64,000 nucleotides of DNA from contig NC_135373.1 of the NCBI RefSeq assembly GCF_049243985.1, forward strand, positions 8,911,501 through 8,975,500, written 5' to 3'. A program made the translations under genes and the position numbers. The DNA is from Paroedura picta (taxonomy: Eukaryota; Chordata; Lepidosauria; Squamata; Gekkonidae). Position 1 is the first letter of the stretch; every line of letters starts with the position of its first letter. Below the pieces are notes generated by a model that had not been told where the DNA came from, made no database searches, and saw only the letters and a list, made by a program, of their open reading frames with translations. This document shows positions 45,666-57,399 of the stretch, in pieces.

Positions 45666-46619
45666 AACCTCCTGCTTGCAAACACAACGTCGGAAGCCAC
45701 ACGTGTGCAAGCTTCCTGATGGAAGACCCCTCCAATGTTTTCCCACCACCAGGTTATGGCATTTTGCCTCCAAATGAGACAACAAGGGAGAACAAAGCAA
45801 ACTTCTCCCTCCATTCCACGAGTTGTTAATCACCGTAAACCAGCAATCCCAGCACAGTGGCTGTTTATGGGACTCAAACTTCCTTCCCTCCCAAGCCCCC
45901 CAATTTTTTTTTAAACGGCTCTTCTATATTGCTATGTGGTAAAGCCACAACACATGAGAATTTCATTAAAAATTAATTCTTCAGCATTGCTCTGGAGAAA
46001 CGCCACAACAATAAAGCATCCCCCCTTCCCCTTTTGGGGATTCTTGGTGTTTTGGTCTCTATTTATGTACAGGTAGATGTGTGAGAGCCTGGCCATGGTA
46101 ACTGGACCCCTATGAGTGAATTTGTGTGAACAGTAAGGCTTAAAAATGAGGAACACTGATGCCTAGCTGATTGGGAGAGGGCTGCTGCATCACACTTTAA
46201 CTGTTAAAACCCAAATGCCAGAAAACACAAACAGGGATGTGCCTTGGTTGCCCGATCGCAAAACAATGAAGACAATAAATAGAACCTTTTATTTTAACTT
46301 GGGGAATGCTGCTTTGCGGTCCTGCTGCAATGCAGACTGCGGCATTAAAAAAGAATTCCTGTGAGCAGGAAATGGAGTGCAAGGATGAGACAACGCTAGC
46401 AAGACTGTCACGTGTTTCTCCCTCCACATGGGCCTGCCCTAAGTTGCTCCCCAATGTGAAGCACAATAAGGAGTGGCAAATGGTTTTTGGTTGAGGCCGG
46501 GGGTCAGCGAATGAGTCCCAACATTCCCTTCCCCCCCGGACCTAGTAAGTTAGATCTCCTCCCCACCCTCCCTGCTGCTCTGATAGCAGGGGTGGGAATA
46601 ATAAGAACTTCCGCTATGT
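45666..46619. other. Intergenic, nothing recognised
   Basis: No supported exon; searched here for a siglec signal-peptide exon without success. Confidence 0.4.
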
Positions 46620-46715
46620 TGGGATTGTTTTAAAGTCTTTTAATGGGTATTTTAATGGGGATAGGACTGTTGTGACCCGCCACGAGCCTACGGGGAGTGG
46701 TGGGAGATAAATCTA

Positions 46716-46762
<47 letters not shown>

Positions 46763-46800
46763 TAAAAATAATAATAAAATCCAGTTTGGGCAATTTCCCT
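46620..46800 (+). mobile_element. L2-like 3' end with (AAT)n
   Basis: TTGTGACCCGCCACGAGCC...GGAGATAAATCTAAATAATAA, tail 46717-46776. Confidence 0.7.
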
Positions 46801-47485
46801 CATCATGAGGCAAATCTGACCAAAACTTGTGCCAATCCCTTCACAGCTTTGGGTTGCCGTGGAAGCAGCACTAAAACTCGCAGGCAACCAGAGGCTGTCC
46901 AGGGGCAAATTCCTTGTGTGGAAACGACCAAGGTCTCTTGCTGAGCCACAGGATGGCTCTGAGTCTGGAGGGCTCATTCATTATTTCAAAGTACCAGCTG
47001 ACCCAACTGCCCTGCCCTCCTTATGCTTCCAGCAGCAGTTCGGCTTGAAGAAGACAGCTGGTGAGAATTACTTCCCCTCCTAATTGCTGCTGCGGCAATG
47101 GCCATTGAGGACACAGGATGGTGCCCGGCCATATTCCAGGAAGAGTAAGATGCAAAGATGGAAACTGCTAGGGACACACACAATCATCAACATATTTAGG
47201 CTTTTCTTCTTCATCCAACCAGTTTTCCTAGGTGGTGCATGACTGAGCTGAGAGGCAGAAGCAAAGAAGGAAAGACCCATGCCCTGGCCCTGGCCCTCTC
47301 TCAGGGCTGAAATCCAAGAGGGATTTTGCAACATGCAACTCTCCAGAAACAACATCCCATCAGGATTTCTCCTAAGTATGTTCCTAGCTGCTCACAGGTT
47401 TGGGACCAACTCAATCCCACTAGGAGACTAGTAAGCCCACCCAGGCTTGCTAAGAAAAATTCCTTTATTTCTTCTTTATCTAGAT
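46801..47485. other. Intergenic, nothing recognised
   Basis: No supported exon and no named repeat. Confidence 0.4.
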
Positions 47486-47829
47486 CAGGCTTTCTCAACT
47501 AGTGTTTTGTGAAATCCTGGGGTTTCTTGATAGCCCTGAAAGGGTTTCCTGAATGCACGGGAGTTAATTGATTTTTAAATCTATTTTTAAAATTTGCTAA
47601 ACATTTATCGAGTGATATGACCATATATGGTCTTGTCGACCCTCCCATCCATCCCAAAAATGGCCAGTGATGGGCCTGGAGGGGGTGGAAAGGGGAGGGG
47701 CCCCAGGTGGCCATGGACACAGCTGTGCTTCCCAATCAGATTCTGCAAGATCACGCCACTTCTGGGATTTCTTGAACCCTGAAGTATGTTTCAGGAGTTT
47801 CTCAACGGTAAAACAGTTGAGAGCGGCTG
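47486..47829 (+). mobile_element. hAT-like element, CAGGCTTTCTCAACC family
   Basis: Starts CAGGCTTTCTCAACTAGTG and ends CAGTTGAGAGCGGCTG. Flanks ATCTAGAT/ATCTTGAT give an 8-bp duplication with one mismatch (47478-47485, 47830-47837). Confidence 0.85.
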
Positions 47830-48182
47830 ATCTTGATTCTTCCTGCAATGCAACAATCCGTCTCCCCCTTTAGGAATCTTGAGTCATCTGCTAATTAGTT
47901 CCATTTTTATCAAAGAGAAGTTCAAAGAGAGGAGGGACAGGAGGAGGGGGGGGGTTCTGCCACATTTCACTTTCTCTACAAAGAGAAATTCCTTTTTCAA
48001 AAAGAGAGGGGAAAGACAGCAAAAACAAAACAAAAAAAATCAATGCATGTATCTCTAAAAGTGTGTGCAGGTTTGGGGTTTTTTTTTGGAAAGGGGGGAT
48101 TCCCAACCCTATAACAACACTAGGCCTTGCAATTTAGCTCCTGTTTAAAACACAGGTCCCCTTCCCCAGTTCTGTTTTACAG

Positions 48183-49589
48183 CCCTCTCTCTGTGGCCTG
48201 GAGTTCCACCCTGCCCAGCTCCATCCAAGCTCTGAAAGGCTCCTGCGTGGTGATTCCGTGCTCTTTCACCTACCCGGGTCCCCGCGCTTCCTGGGGAGGC
48301 AAATTCAGCGTGGCTTGGTACCAGTACCGGACACGGGGTTACCCTGAAATCTTCAACAGCAAGAGCACCCACAACGTCCTTCCAGAGTATAAAGGGCGGT
48401 CGGAGGTGGTGGGAGACCTAGAGATGGGCAACTGCACCCTCCTCCTCCGAGATGTGCGCCACAGGGACGTCTACTACGTCTGGATCAATCCAGACTCCGT
48501 CAGCCACCGGTTCTATGACGTCACGGTCCAGGTGGAGGTAACAGGTGAGAGGTACCCTTCTGTGGGTCTTCTCTTAAGATGCCAGTGGCTGTTCAGAACC
48601 AGGCAAAAGAGATCCTGCATGAAAGGCTGACCCCTTAATTGCATGCAAAGCATATGCTGCGCCAGTGAGACTCCCCCGCCTGGCAGGCTGAAATCCAACA
48701 GGGATGCTTTCGTCTTCACGCGTCTCCTGCATAGCCACTCCTCGTAGCTTACCGCCCCGTTTCTTGTTTCCAGATGTTCCCAACCAGCTCGAGATGAGCG
48801 ACCCGGGGTTATTGACCGAAGGGGATCACACCTCACTGACGTGCTCAGCTCTGCACACCTGTCCCTTGTCCCCCCCTGCCATCACCTGGAACCTCGTGGG
48901 AGGGAAGGCGGTGACGATCCAAGAGCGCCTGGCGGGGGGCGTCTGGCGGACCGAGTCGCAGCTCAGCTACGTCCCCACCCACAAGGACAACGGCAAGCAT
49001 CTCCAGTGCATGGCCACCTTCCCCACCCAACAACAGTCTCGCAACGGGATCACCCTGCAGGTTAAGTGTGAGTACGTTGTGGAGGGAGGTGGGTCTGGGA
49101 ATGTTAGCACGTTAGCAGAACCCACAAAGGCTCACAAGGCAGCAGAAGCTATCTGGCCTGTGTGTGTGTGTGCAAATGGGTGAGACCCTATGATCTTTCT
49201 TTTATTATAGGATCTCTCTAGTCTAGAAAGACTAGTGAAGTGATAGAGGTCTAATCTAGTCTAACTAACTAGGATGGAGGGAGATGCCAGAACCCATGAA
49301 TTACAGCTCACAAGAAGTATGGGGTTGGGAGAAGGAGTTCTGGCATGGTAGAGTGGTTAAGAGCAGCGGACACTAAGCTGGAGAAACGGATGTGATTCCC
49401 TATTTCTCCTCTGCATGCAGCCAGATGGTTTATCCTGGGCCAGTCACAGTTCTCATAGGGCTGTTCTCACAGTACAGTTCTCTGAGAGCTCTCTCAGCTC
49501 CACCTACATCAACGTGTAGAGGGGAGAGAAAGGGAAGGGTGTTTGTTAGAAACTTAAAATCCATTATTTGCTACCCCTCCTCCTCCTCC

Positions 49590-49624
<35 letters not shown>

Positions 49625-52600
49625 GTATTAGTATTAGTATTAGTATTAGTATTAGTATTAGTATTAGTATTATTAAATTTATTTCCCACCACTCCCAAGA
49701 CTGGCTTGTGGCGGGTTACAATTGTCCTTAGCTAAAACCCCAATAAAACCCCCATTAAAATACAAGATATAATGAACATAACAGCAAGACAGAATTTAAG
49801 GCTTTCCTCTTAATGCATTCAGAAAATGAACTTGTTCTACCTTGGATCGTCATGGAATTTAAAATGACGTGATGTGGTTTGCTGTAGGGTTGAGGCCTAG
49901 AAATAACACTGAAATGCTGGCCTCCCTGCTTTGAAAGCCCACTCCAAACCATTTTTCTAAGAATTAATATTGCCCTCCTCAGTTCTGCAGCCCCCTGAGC
50001 TCCTATAAAAAGGAGGCAACCTGAAGGCTGAATAAATGGGATTGATTTTAATTATGAATGTTAAGAGTTTTTAAAGTTATTTAAGAATGGTTGCATATTT
50101 TAAAATTTTGATAAGCTGCCCTAAGCCTCTAGGAAAGGATGGGACATAATTGTAAAAATAAATAAATAACTCTTCATGCATAAAATCCTTACCATCCTTC
50201 CAATGACATGTGCCTCTGATTGGTCCTTACCGGAAGAGCATTCTCCCAGTAGGGTGAGAGATTTCCCCCACTGAGAGCCAATCAGAAGCTCTTCCCTTCC
50301 CCATCCTCCTCCTCCTCTGCGCCACTCCGTGGCACTTACCAGGAGGATGAAGAGCCAGCACCAGGTAAGCAGGAAGCTGTGCATGGCCATCCAAGCACCA
50401 TCTGCCCTGCACCACCCCAGCCACACTGCTCTCTGGCCTCCTGGCTGCTGACAACGGGAGCAGAGCTGAACAGGTGCACTCCGCACCAGCTTGCCCCATC
50501 CTCCAGTTTGGTGTAGTGGTTAGGAGTGCGGACTTCTAATCTGGCATGCCGGGTTCAATTCTGCACTCCCCCACATGCAACCAGCTGGGTGACCATGAGC
50601 TCGCCACAGCACTGATAAAGCTGTTCTGACCGAGCAGTGATATCAGGGCTCTCTCAGCCTCACCTCCCTCACAGGGTGTCTGTTGTGGGGAGAGGAAAGG
50701 GAAGGCGAATGTAAGCCGCTTTGAGCCTCCTTCGGGTAGAGAAAAGCAGCATATAAGAACCAACTCTTCTTCTTCTTCTTCTTCTTCTTCTTCTTCTTCT
50801 TCTCTGAATTTCAATTTCTTCAGATAATTAGCTAACGGGCGACAAAATACTTCAAACTTAGGACACACCAGGAGTATATGGTACAACGTGTCAGGGACAC
50901 TACATCCATGTCAACAGTATCTCTCCTGAGGAGGGATCTTCAAAAATCTACCTCGGGTGACATTTGAGGGAAAGATGTTTAAGCGAGCTACTAGAAATGC
51001 TCTTCTTAACTGGTGTGTCTCCAAAATTTGGAGATACATGGGCATGGATTTGTAAGATAAGGGTATATCCCAGAAGTGGGGAGAACATACACTGTTGTTA
51101 GAGGAGCCCAGAATCTGTGTATCCTGATCTTCTAGTCTCTCTTATATTAGCTTTAGTATCGTCCTTTCGTCTTGCATGCTAAGGGATGAGATGTCCAGAG
51201 CCTTTCCTTTGTTCTTAAACCACCTGGAGGTTTGTAGAAGCTCACTGACTCTTAGAGCTGAAGCTTGATAGTGAAGACAGTTTGCACTCTTGGGACTCCT
51301 GGTGCTGGAGCTTTACAGTCTCGCTACTCCTGGCGCTGGAGGCTCTTGACAGATGTTTATGTATTTGTTGCCTGGTGTGTGTAGTATAGCCGGGAGACCC
51401 AAGGATTGTCTGGCCACCAGGCAAGGGACATTTGGAGCTGGTTTGCCATTGCCTGCTCCCACCTCACATCTCCTAGCGTTCCTTGGAGGAACTGCATCCC
51501 AATCCATGGAGGTCTCCCATCCAATTCCTGGCAAGGGTGGTCCCTGCTTAGCTTCAGAGATCTGCTGGGATGGGGCCTGCCTGGGTTATCAGGGCTTATG
51601 ATCGGTGGTGGAGAACAGTCAAGATTTTGCCCTGCTCAGCAATTCAAAGCACAAGTGGGGAAGAAGAAGAAGAAGAAGAAGAAGAAGAAGAAGAAGAAGA
51701 GTTGGTTCTTATATGCCGCTTTTCTCTACCCAAAGGAGTCTCCGAGTGGCTTACATTCTCCTTCCCTTTCCTCTCCCCACAACAGACACCCTGTGAGGGA
51801 GGTGAGACTGAGAGAGCCCTGATATCCCTGCTCAGTCAGAACAGCTTTATCAGTGCTGTGGTGAGCCCAAGGTTACCCAGCTGGTTGCTTATGGGGGAGT
51901 GCAGAATCGAACCCGGCATGCCAGCTTAGAGGTCCGCACTCCTAACCACTACACCAGACTGGAAGTAGGACAGGTGTGGTCTAGGACTTCTCCAACCGGG
52001 GGGGGGGGGGTGCAAGGACAGCCCATGTGGTGGACCCCAACCATATTGTCTCTTCCAGATTCCCCAAAGGATGCAGTCGTCTCCGTGGTGGGGAACTCGA
52101 CCCTGAAGGAGGGAGACAATGTCACCCTGCGATGCAGCAGCCACAGCAACCCCCCTGCCCTCAGTTACCGCTGGTTCTTTGGGCCACGCCAGGCACCGCT
52201 GCGGGGAGCAGGCACTGGGCCAGAGGTGAAGCTGACAGACATCAAGAGGGACTCTGGGCCATATTACTGTGTTGCTGAGAATGACGTCGGGATGGGGGAA
52301 GACTCACCCCCTGCCTTCCTCTATGTGCAATGTAAGACGGTGATCATACCTCCTTATTCATTATGACTAGATTTAGGACAACATGTAAATATTTCGATAG
52401 GGGGGGTGTCAACTTTTTAAACATAGTGTTGAGTAGGGTGGGGAAAGACCTGGAGACCTTTGTGGGGTAGAGTCAGGAGATATGGGGTGGGAAGGGGCCT
52501 CAGTGGAGAGCCCACGTGAGGCCTGCCTCCAAGTAGCTGCATCGGCTTTCGGTTGAATTCCGGATCAGATTCAAGGTTCTGGTTTTAACCTTTAGGGCCA

Positions 52601-55600
52601 TTCAGTGCCTGGGCCCCATGAGCCTGAGGGACCACCTGACTGACTTTACCCCCCAAAGGGCATTGTGCTTGCCCATTTGAACAGGCTGGTGATCCCTGGC
52701 CCTCGAGAGGGACATTTGGCCTCAACCAGGGCCAGGACATATTTGATCCTGGCTGCCACCTGGTGGAAAAGCTGCAGGAAGAGCTACTCTAACTCTTGGA
52801 AGAGCTGCAGGCCCTTTGAGAGCTGGCCTGCATGATGGAGTTCTTCCGCCAGGCAGTTGGTTGGGGCCAGTATAGAGCCCCATCATGCACATTGGCCCCC
52901 TCCTGTGACGGCCTCCCCTGGAAGAAATGGGATCTTTCCCAGGCAGTTTCTTCAATCACAGATGCAGTAAAGCAGGGGTAGTCGACCTGTGGTCCTCCAT
53001 ATGTTCATGGACTACAATTCCCATGAGTCACTGCCAGCAAATGCTGGCAGGGGCTCATGGGAGTTGTAGTCCATGGACATCTGGAGGACCACAGGTTGAC
53101 TACCCCTGCAGTAAAGGAATTGAGAGAGGTATTTTCATTGTATTTTGTTGCTTTAAACTCAGGTGTTATTCTATTCTATTGTTGTTTTAATCATTATTGT
53201 TAACCGCTCCAAGTCGGCTCATGAGGAGAGGTAGTCATGGAAAAATCAATCAATAAATAAATCAAGCAGAGCAAGCTATGGAGTCCACCTTCCAAAGCTG
53301 CCATTTCCCCCAGGGGAGCTGATCGTTGTCACCTGGAGATGAGCTATAATTCCAGGGGATCTCCAGGTCCCACCTGGAGGATGGCATCCATAGTTTGAGT
53401 GGCTTACATTAGCCAGTGAAGAAGGGAGACCTGCCCCAAGCCCCTCGGTGGGCTGGCACGTCGAATCATGATTGACTCTTGGAAGTTAAGGCCATGTATA
53501 TTGGAGCCCGCATGGATAGGATCATGAGTAATCCAGAATCTTTGGGGGGGGAGGCTAAGCTTCTCTGATCTTTTAAAGATGATTAAAAAACCCCCAAAGA
53601 ATCCCCATTGTTTTTCAGGCTGCTGGTATTTGGGGGTATTCTGACATTGTATGGTGGCCACAGGAGGTGAAGCCAGCCACAAAATGGCTGTGACGGGTTA
53701 CGCTCAGTCACACAGTGACTATCCCCCAGTACCCAATCAAAATCCTTGAGAAGCATATGCCACATCTGGCCACACCCACTTTCCTGGCATACTCGATGGG
53801 TACCAGGAAATGTGTTAATGTGCACCAAGGTGGGTTTGGGGCAGGGGCAATTGTCTTTGGACTGGGATCATGCCAGCAAATGCCCTCTTTGCAGACAAAC
53901 CTGTTATCCTGCCGGAAGGGAACTGCACCATATCCAGGACTGGGGAGACGGTCACATGCTACTGCTTGGCGGAAGGAAACCCAGTCCCAGGGATTGAGTG
54001 GCACCTGCCAAACCAAACTGTCCCTGAGGACTACAACAGCTCCGAGCTGCAGGCGGTCTCCGCTTCCCTGGGGCACACCGTTGTCGGGGTACTGAGGGGC
54101 CCTGCGCCCAGCCTGGCCAATGTGTCCTGCTTGGTCACCAACCTGCATGGGCCCAGCCGGGTCACCCTGCCCACCTATCAAGCAGGTAAGGCCAGAGGGT
54201 GGTAGGACAGAATCTCTGAAAACGGAGACTTTGACTCTCCCTCTCTCTTTTGTAGGGCATTCTATTCTGCTCTTCATGGCCTGTGGGGGTGCCGCTGGGG
54301 GCCTCCTCCTCTTCACCCTGCTGGGGGTTCTGCTCTTCAAAGTGATAAAAAACAGGTGAGAAAGTCTCTGTTGAGTCAGTCCACTTCAGGCCTAGTCCCC
54401 ACGGTCTGCTGTTTGGTTTGTGTTTTACCTACACAGCTGGTTCACATAGGCCAGGCTTTCTCAGCCAGGGTTTTGTGAAAGCCCTTGTTACTAGGCTCTG
54501 GAGCAGGCCTATGTGAGTTCTGGGCCCATTCTGCACATGTAGCATAAAGCATATTCAATGCAGTTTAGAAGTGGATTATCATATTCTGCACAGGAAAATC
54601 CAGCTGCAAAAGTGCATTATCCAATGTGTGCAGAATGGGCCCTGGTGTTGTTTTGGATTACTTGGTGAATGACCAAACACCTCATTACTCTTCTTGTTCT
54701 GTTTGTGTGAAGGAAAGAGAAGGACAAAGAGCAGGAGGAGGACGAAGAAGACCCAGCATTGTATGCCAATGACGGAGACGGGGAGCAAAAGATGGCCCCT
54801 GAAGAAGAAAAGCCACCCAATCCCGAGAAAGAGGAGCAGTTCAACATGTACAGCAAGTCCAAGAAAGGAGGGAGCCCCGTTCCTTACAATGTAGGCAGCC
54901 CTTGAGCAGTTCAGTGTAATGGTTAGCGCCCAGGACCTTGACTGGGGGAGCCCTGGGTTAAATCTCTACTGTGAAGCTCACTAGATGATTTCTGGCTGGC
55001 TTCTTACTCTCTCTCAAAGGGGATGGAATATATATATGGGGTTGAGAAAAAAGGACAAGGAGAATGTCTTCTCCTGCTTCCATGACACTAGAATTTGGTT
55101 AATCAAGCTAAAAAACGTTTCTCCACAGTCTAGAGCAGGGGTGGGCAAACTCTGGCCTTCCAGAGTTTGCCCCCATTTGCTGGCAGGGGCTCATGGGAAT
55201 TGTAGTCCATGGACATCTGCAAGGCCACAGTTTGCCCACCCCTGATCTAGAACATCTAGGAAGAAGAATGCTGTTTGCCTTCAGTGGTTGCGTGCAAAGT
55301 CCATAGCGTTTAAAACAAAGCAAATATTATATTATTTAGTTCTGGAGGCCTCACTTCAAGAAGGACGTCGATAAAATTGAAAGGGTACAGAGGAGAGCGA
55401 TGAGGATGATCTGGGGCCAAGGGACCAAGCCCTATGAAGATAGGTTGAGGGACTTGGGAATGTTCAGCCTAGAGAAAAGGAGGTTGAGAGGGGACATGAT
55501 AGCCCTCTTTAAGTATTTGAAAGGTTGTCACTTGGAGGAGGGCAGGATGCTGTTTGCATTGGCTACAGAGAAAAGGATGCTTGGTGCCAGGAATCTGGAA

Positions 55601-56983
55601 TTTTTTTTTCTGGGTCATCTATCACTTCATTTATAATCCGAAGTAATAGGGGCATAATCACATGTGATACCTTTTTATAATACATCGAAGAAAGCCCGTC
55701 AGGTCTGGTGCCTTTTGCAGTTTCTTAGCTGCTATAGCATCATTTGATTCTAGAATTTGGGGGCATGCGGAGAAGTTGATGGGCAATAGACTAAGCATCA
55801 AGAAAAGGAAGTACCTTTTGGGATTCACAGTCTGAGGATATGCAGGTGGCCATGAGTGTGGATGGCCATGGAAATGTACACTTGAACAGGTCTGTGATAG
55901 ACCAAACACTTAATGTGAGAAGCTCAGGGGACAGAAACATCAGAAAGAGCATTTGGAGGCTCTGTAGAAGTACTGCTGCTCAAAGCTAAAGCAGATGCCC
56001 AACATGGTGCTGGTGGGTGCCACAATGCCAGCTGAACCTTTTCTGGTGCCTGCCAAGCATTTTTAGGAAGTGAGCAGGGCCAAGGGGGGTTTTGGCCCAG
56101 AAAGAAATCTGATTGGCTATTGGAGATTTAATTTAATTTTTTTAAAATGTGGCTTCGGCAGCAAATTGTACCACAGGGCAAGGATTTCCACTGTGTGGCC
56201 GAAGGTAAGATGGGACAACACATTTTGTCACTGGCTCCACCTCCTTTGGCAGCCATTTTGTCAGAAGGACCCAGGATCTGATTGGGTAGAAGGAAGCTTT
56301 GGATGCATTCTATTCTGGGGCCAAGGGACCAAGCCCTATGAAGATAGGTTGAGGGACTTGGGAATGTTCAGCCTGGAGAAAAGGAGGTTGAGAAGGGACA
56401 TGATAGCTCTTTCAGTATTTGAAAGGTTGTCACTTGGAGGAGGGCAGGATGCTGTTTCTGCTGGCTGCAGAGGAGAGGACACGCAATAATGGGTTTAAAC
56501 TTCAAGTACAACGATATAGGCTAGATATCAGGAAAAAAAATTTCACAGTCAGAGTAGTTCAGCAGTGGAATAGGCTGCCTAAGGAGGTGGTGAGCTCCCC
56601 CTCACTGGCAGTCTTCAAGCAAAGGTTGGATACACACTTTTCTTGGATGCTTCAGGATGCTTAGGGCTGATCCTGCATTGAGCAGGGGGTTGGACTAGAT
56701 GGCCTGTATGGCCCCTTCCAACTCTATGATTCTATGATTCTATGATTCTATTCATTGATTCTTTTACAGAATTTTCTTAGCGTGTCTTTCTCATTTCCCC
56801 GACGTCTCTTGTTCCCCCGTCTCGTTCCTCACTTAGGATGCATGCGATGAAGACTATGAGAATATGGAAAGCAAAGACGAAGATTATGAGAACGTGCCAT
56901 CGTTGGGCCCTCTGGGGAACTTGGGGAACCTGAGCAACTGGCAGCCCGTCTCAGGGACCGACCAGGTCTACTCCAACCTCTGA
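48183..56983 (+). CDS. MAG/CD22-family siglec (signal exon missing)
   Basis: A type I membrane siglec. Exons, with matching phases: 48183-48544 V-set; 48774-49067, 52059-52331 and 53895-54185 C2-set; 54256-54355 transmembrane; 54713-54890 and 56837-56983 tail, TGA at 56981. About 546 residues without the signal exon. The V-set has the siglec cysteines GSCVVIPC and NCTLLL, and domain 2 has the partner (LTCSALHTC). V-set and last Ig domain (VTCYCLAEGNPVPG) are closest to MAG, which has five Ig domains, not four. The strand-F Arg is Trp (YYVWIN). The membrane segment (LLFMACGGAAGGLLL...) is followed by KVIKNR. The acidic tail holds YAND, YENM, YENV and YSNL, no canonical ITIM, and no MAG-like YAEIRVK end. 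Introns carry SINEs, LINEs and MITEs. Next to HAMP, like human MAG and CD22. Paralogue identity is open. Confidence 0.85.
49336..49560 (+). mobile_element. SINE-A, diverged
   Basis: GGCATGGTAGAGTGGTTAAG head and GGCTGTTCTCACAGTACAG body, in the large intron after Ig domain 2. Confidence 0.75.
49575..49775 (-). mobile_element. (ATT)n/(AGTATT)n array with inverted L2-like 3' end
   Basis: Array 49590-49676 switches from ATT to AGTATT units. TTCCCACCACTCCCAAGACTG...GTGGCGGGTTACAAT follows, the inverse of the L2-like end at 46660. Confidence 0.8.
49776..50499. other. Intron sequence, nothing recognised
   Basis: Contains an L2-like AAGCTGCCCTAAGCCTCT end near 50110 and otherwise no named element. 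No extra Ig exon is open on the plus strand. Confidence 0.45.
50500..50802 (+). mobile_element. SINE-A, full length with long (CTT)n
   Basis: CCAGTTTGGTGTAGTGGTTA head to a 40-bp CTT tail at 50763-50803. Confidence 0.93.
50803..51240 (-). mobile_element. LINE fragment, ORF2 C-terminus
   Basis: On the minus strand reads MYHILLVCPKFEVF, a LINE-type CCHC tail, then text collinear with 32570-32940. Its A-rich end is abutted by the SINE-A tail. Confidence 0.6.
51400..51610 (-). mobile_element. 5S rRNA-derived SINE
   Basis: Inverted: GGAGGTCTCCCATCCAATTCC and CCTGCTTAGCTTCAGAGATC match 5S rRNA read backwards. The tail block GGTTTGCCATTGCCTGCTCCC is at 51440. Confidence 0.75.
51661..51962 (-). mobile_element. 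SINE-A, full length
   Basis: Inverted, (GAA)n at 51661-51700, head CTAACCACTACACCAGACTGG. It sits just 96 bp before the third Ig exon. Confidence 0.93.
52436..52925 (+). mobile_element. Repeat-G scrap then L2-like ORF2 end
   Basis: 52436-52510 is a 5' part of repeat G. 52530-52925 has GTTGAATTCCGGATCAGATTC, GGTTTTAACCTTTAGGGCC and GGACCACCTGACTGACTTTA, the L2 C-terminal region. Confidence 0.65.
52973..53108. mobile_element. hAT foldback MITE copy 9
   Basis: Target duplication CAGTAAAG at 52965-52972 and 53109-53116, in the intron before the last Ig exon. Confidence 0.93.
53275..53395 (+). repeat. Repeat G, 3' half
   Basis: GGAGTCCACCTTCCAAAGC to CACCTGGAGGATGGCATCC. Confidence 0.8.
54523..54641. 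mobile_element. Short GGCCCATTCTGCACA-type MITE, copy 2
   Basis: Best-preserved copy: ends GGCCCATTCTGCACATG / TGTGCAGAATGGGCC, flanked by CTG on both sides. In the intron between the membrane and tail exons. Confidence 0.85.
55136..55244. mobile_element. hAT foldback MITE copy 10 (diverged subfamily)
   Basis: Ends CAGGGGTGGGCAAACTCTGG / CAGTTTGCCCACCCCTG. Flanks GTCTAGAG/ATCTAGAA are an imperfect duplication. Shares the GGGTGGGC variant with 12471. Confidence 0.85.
55334..55620 (+). mobile_element. CR1 ORF2 C-terminal fragment
   Basis: TTCTGGAGGCCTCACTTCAAG, GGTTGAGAGGGGACATGATAG and GTTGTCACTTGGAGGAGGGC. Cut off before the 3' end. Confidence 0.85.
55621..56299. other. Intron sequence, nothing recognised
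   Basis: Last siglec intron between two CR1 fragments. No open exon and no named repeat. Confidence 0.4.
56300..56755 (+). mobile_element. CR1 LINE, ORF2 C-terminus with 3' end
   Basis: Runs from GGGGCCAAGGGACCAAGCCC to GGTTGGACTAGATGGCC and (ATTCTATG)n. It overlaps in family position with 55334 and is about 80 bp upstream of the last siglec exon. Confidence 0.92.
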
Positions 56984-57399
56984 TCTGAGATCTCCCAACA
57001 TTTCTCTTGAACAAGCACTTACAGAACTAGAAACATTAGTAGCTAAAGTAACTGCTGGGGGACCAGAGAGGAATGTGGTGGTATGTAGTTAAGACACCTT
57101 TACAAGCAACCTTGCACAGTTGCCAAATGGTCAAACTCTCCTGGGTCAAGGCTCACACCTGACCAAGAGAGCTTTGATTCATGTCCGCTTAAACCCTGGA
57201 AAATGTTGTTCTTTAAGGTGCTACACGACTCTAATGTTATTCTACTTCCTCAGACTCACTCAGCTATCCCCCTGTGGCTACCCACATGGTAAAGGTTAAA
57301 TTCCAGAATTCCCAGGCAGGTGTGATTGGTGCAATCCCCTGGGACTCCTCGCTGCAGGGAACATGAGCTTTACTTCCTGTTCTCTTAGGGGTCCATTAG
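56984..57399. other. Siglec 3' flank
   Basis: Likely 3' UTR then intergenic. A diverged CTTTAAGGTGCTACACGACTC scrap (57215-57240) of a dispersed repeat. No clear AATAAA seen on the plus strand nearby. Confidence 0.4.

Noticed and set aside
53708-54340. 210-codon minus-strand frame
   Set aside because: Antisense shadow of the last Ig and membrane exons.
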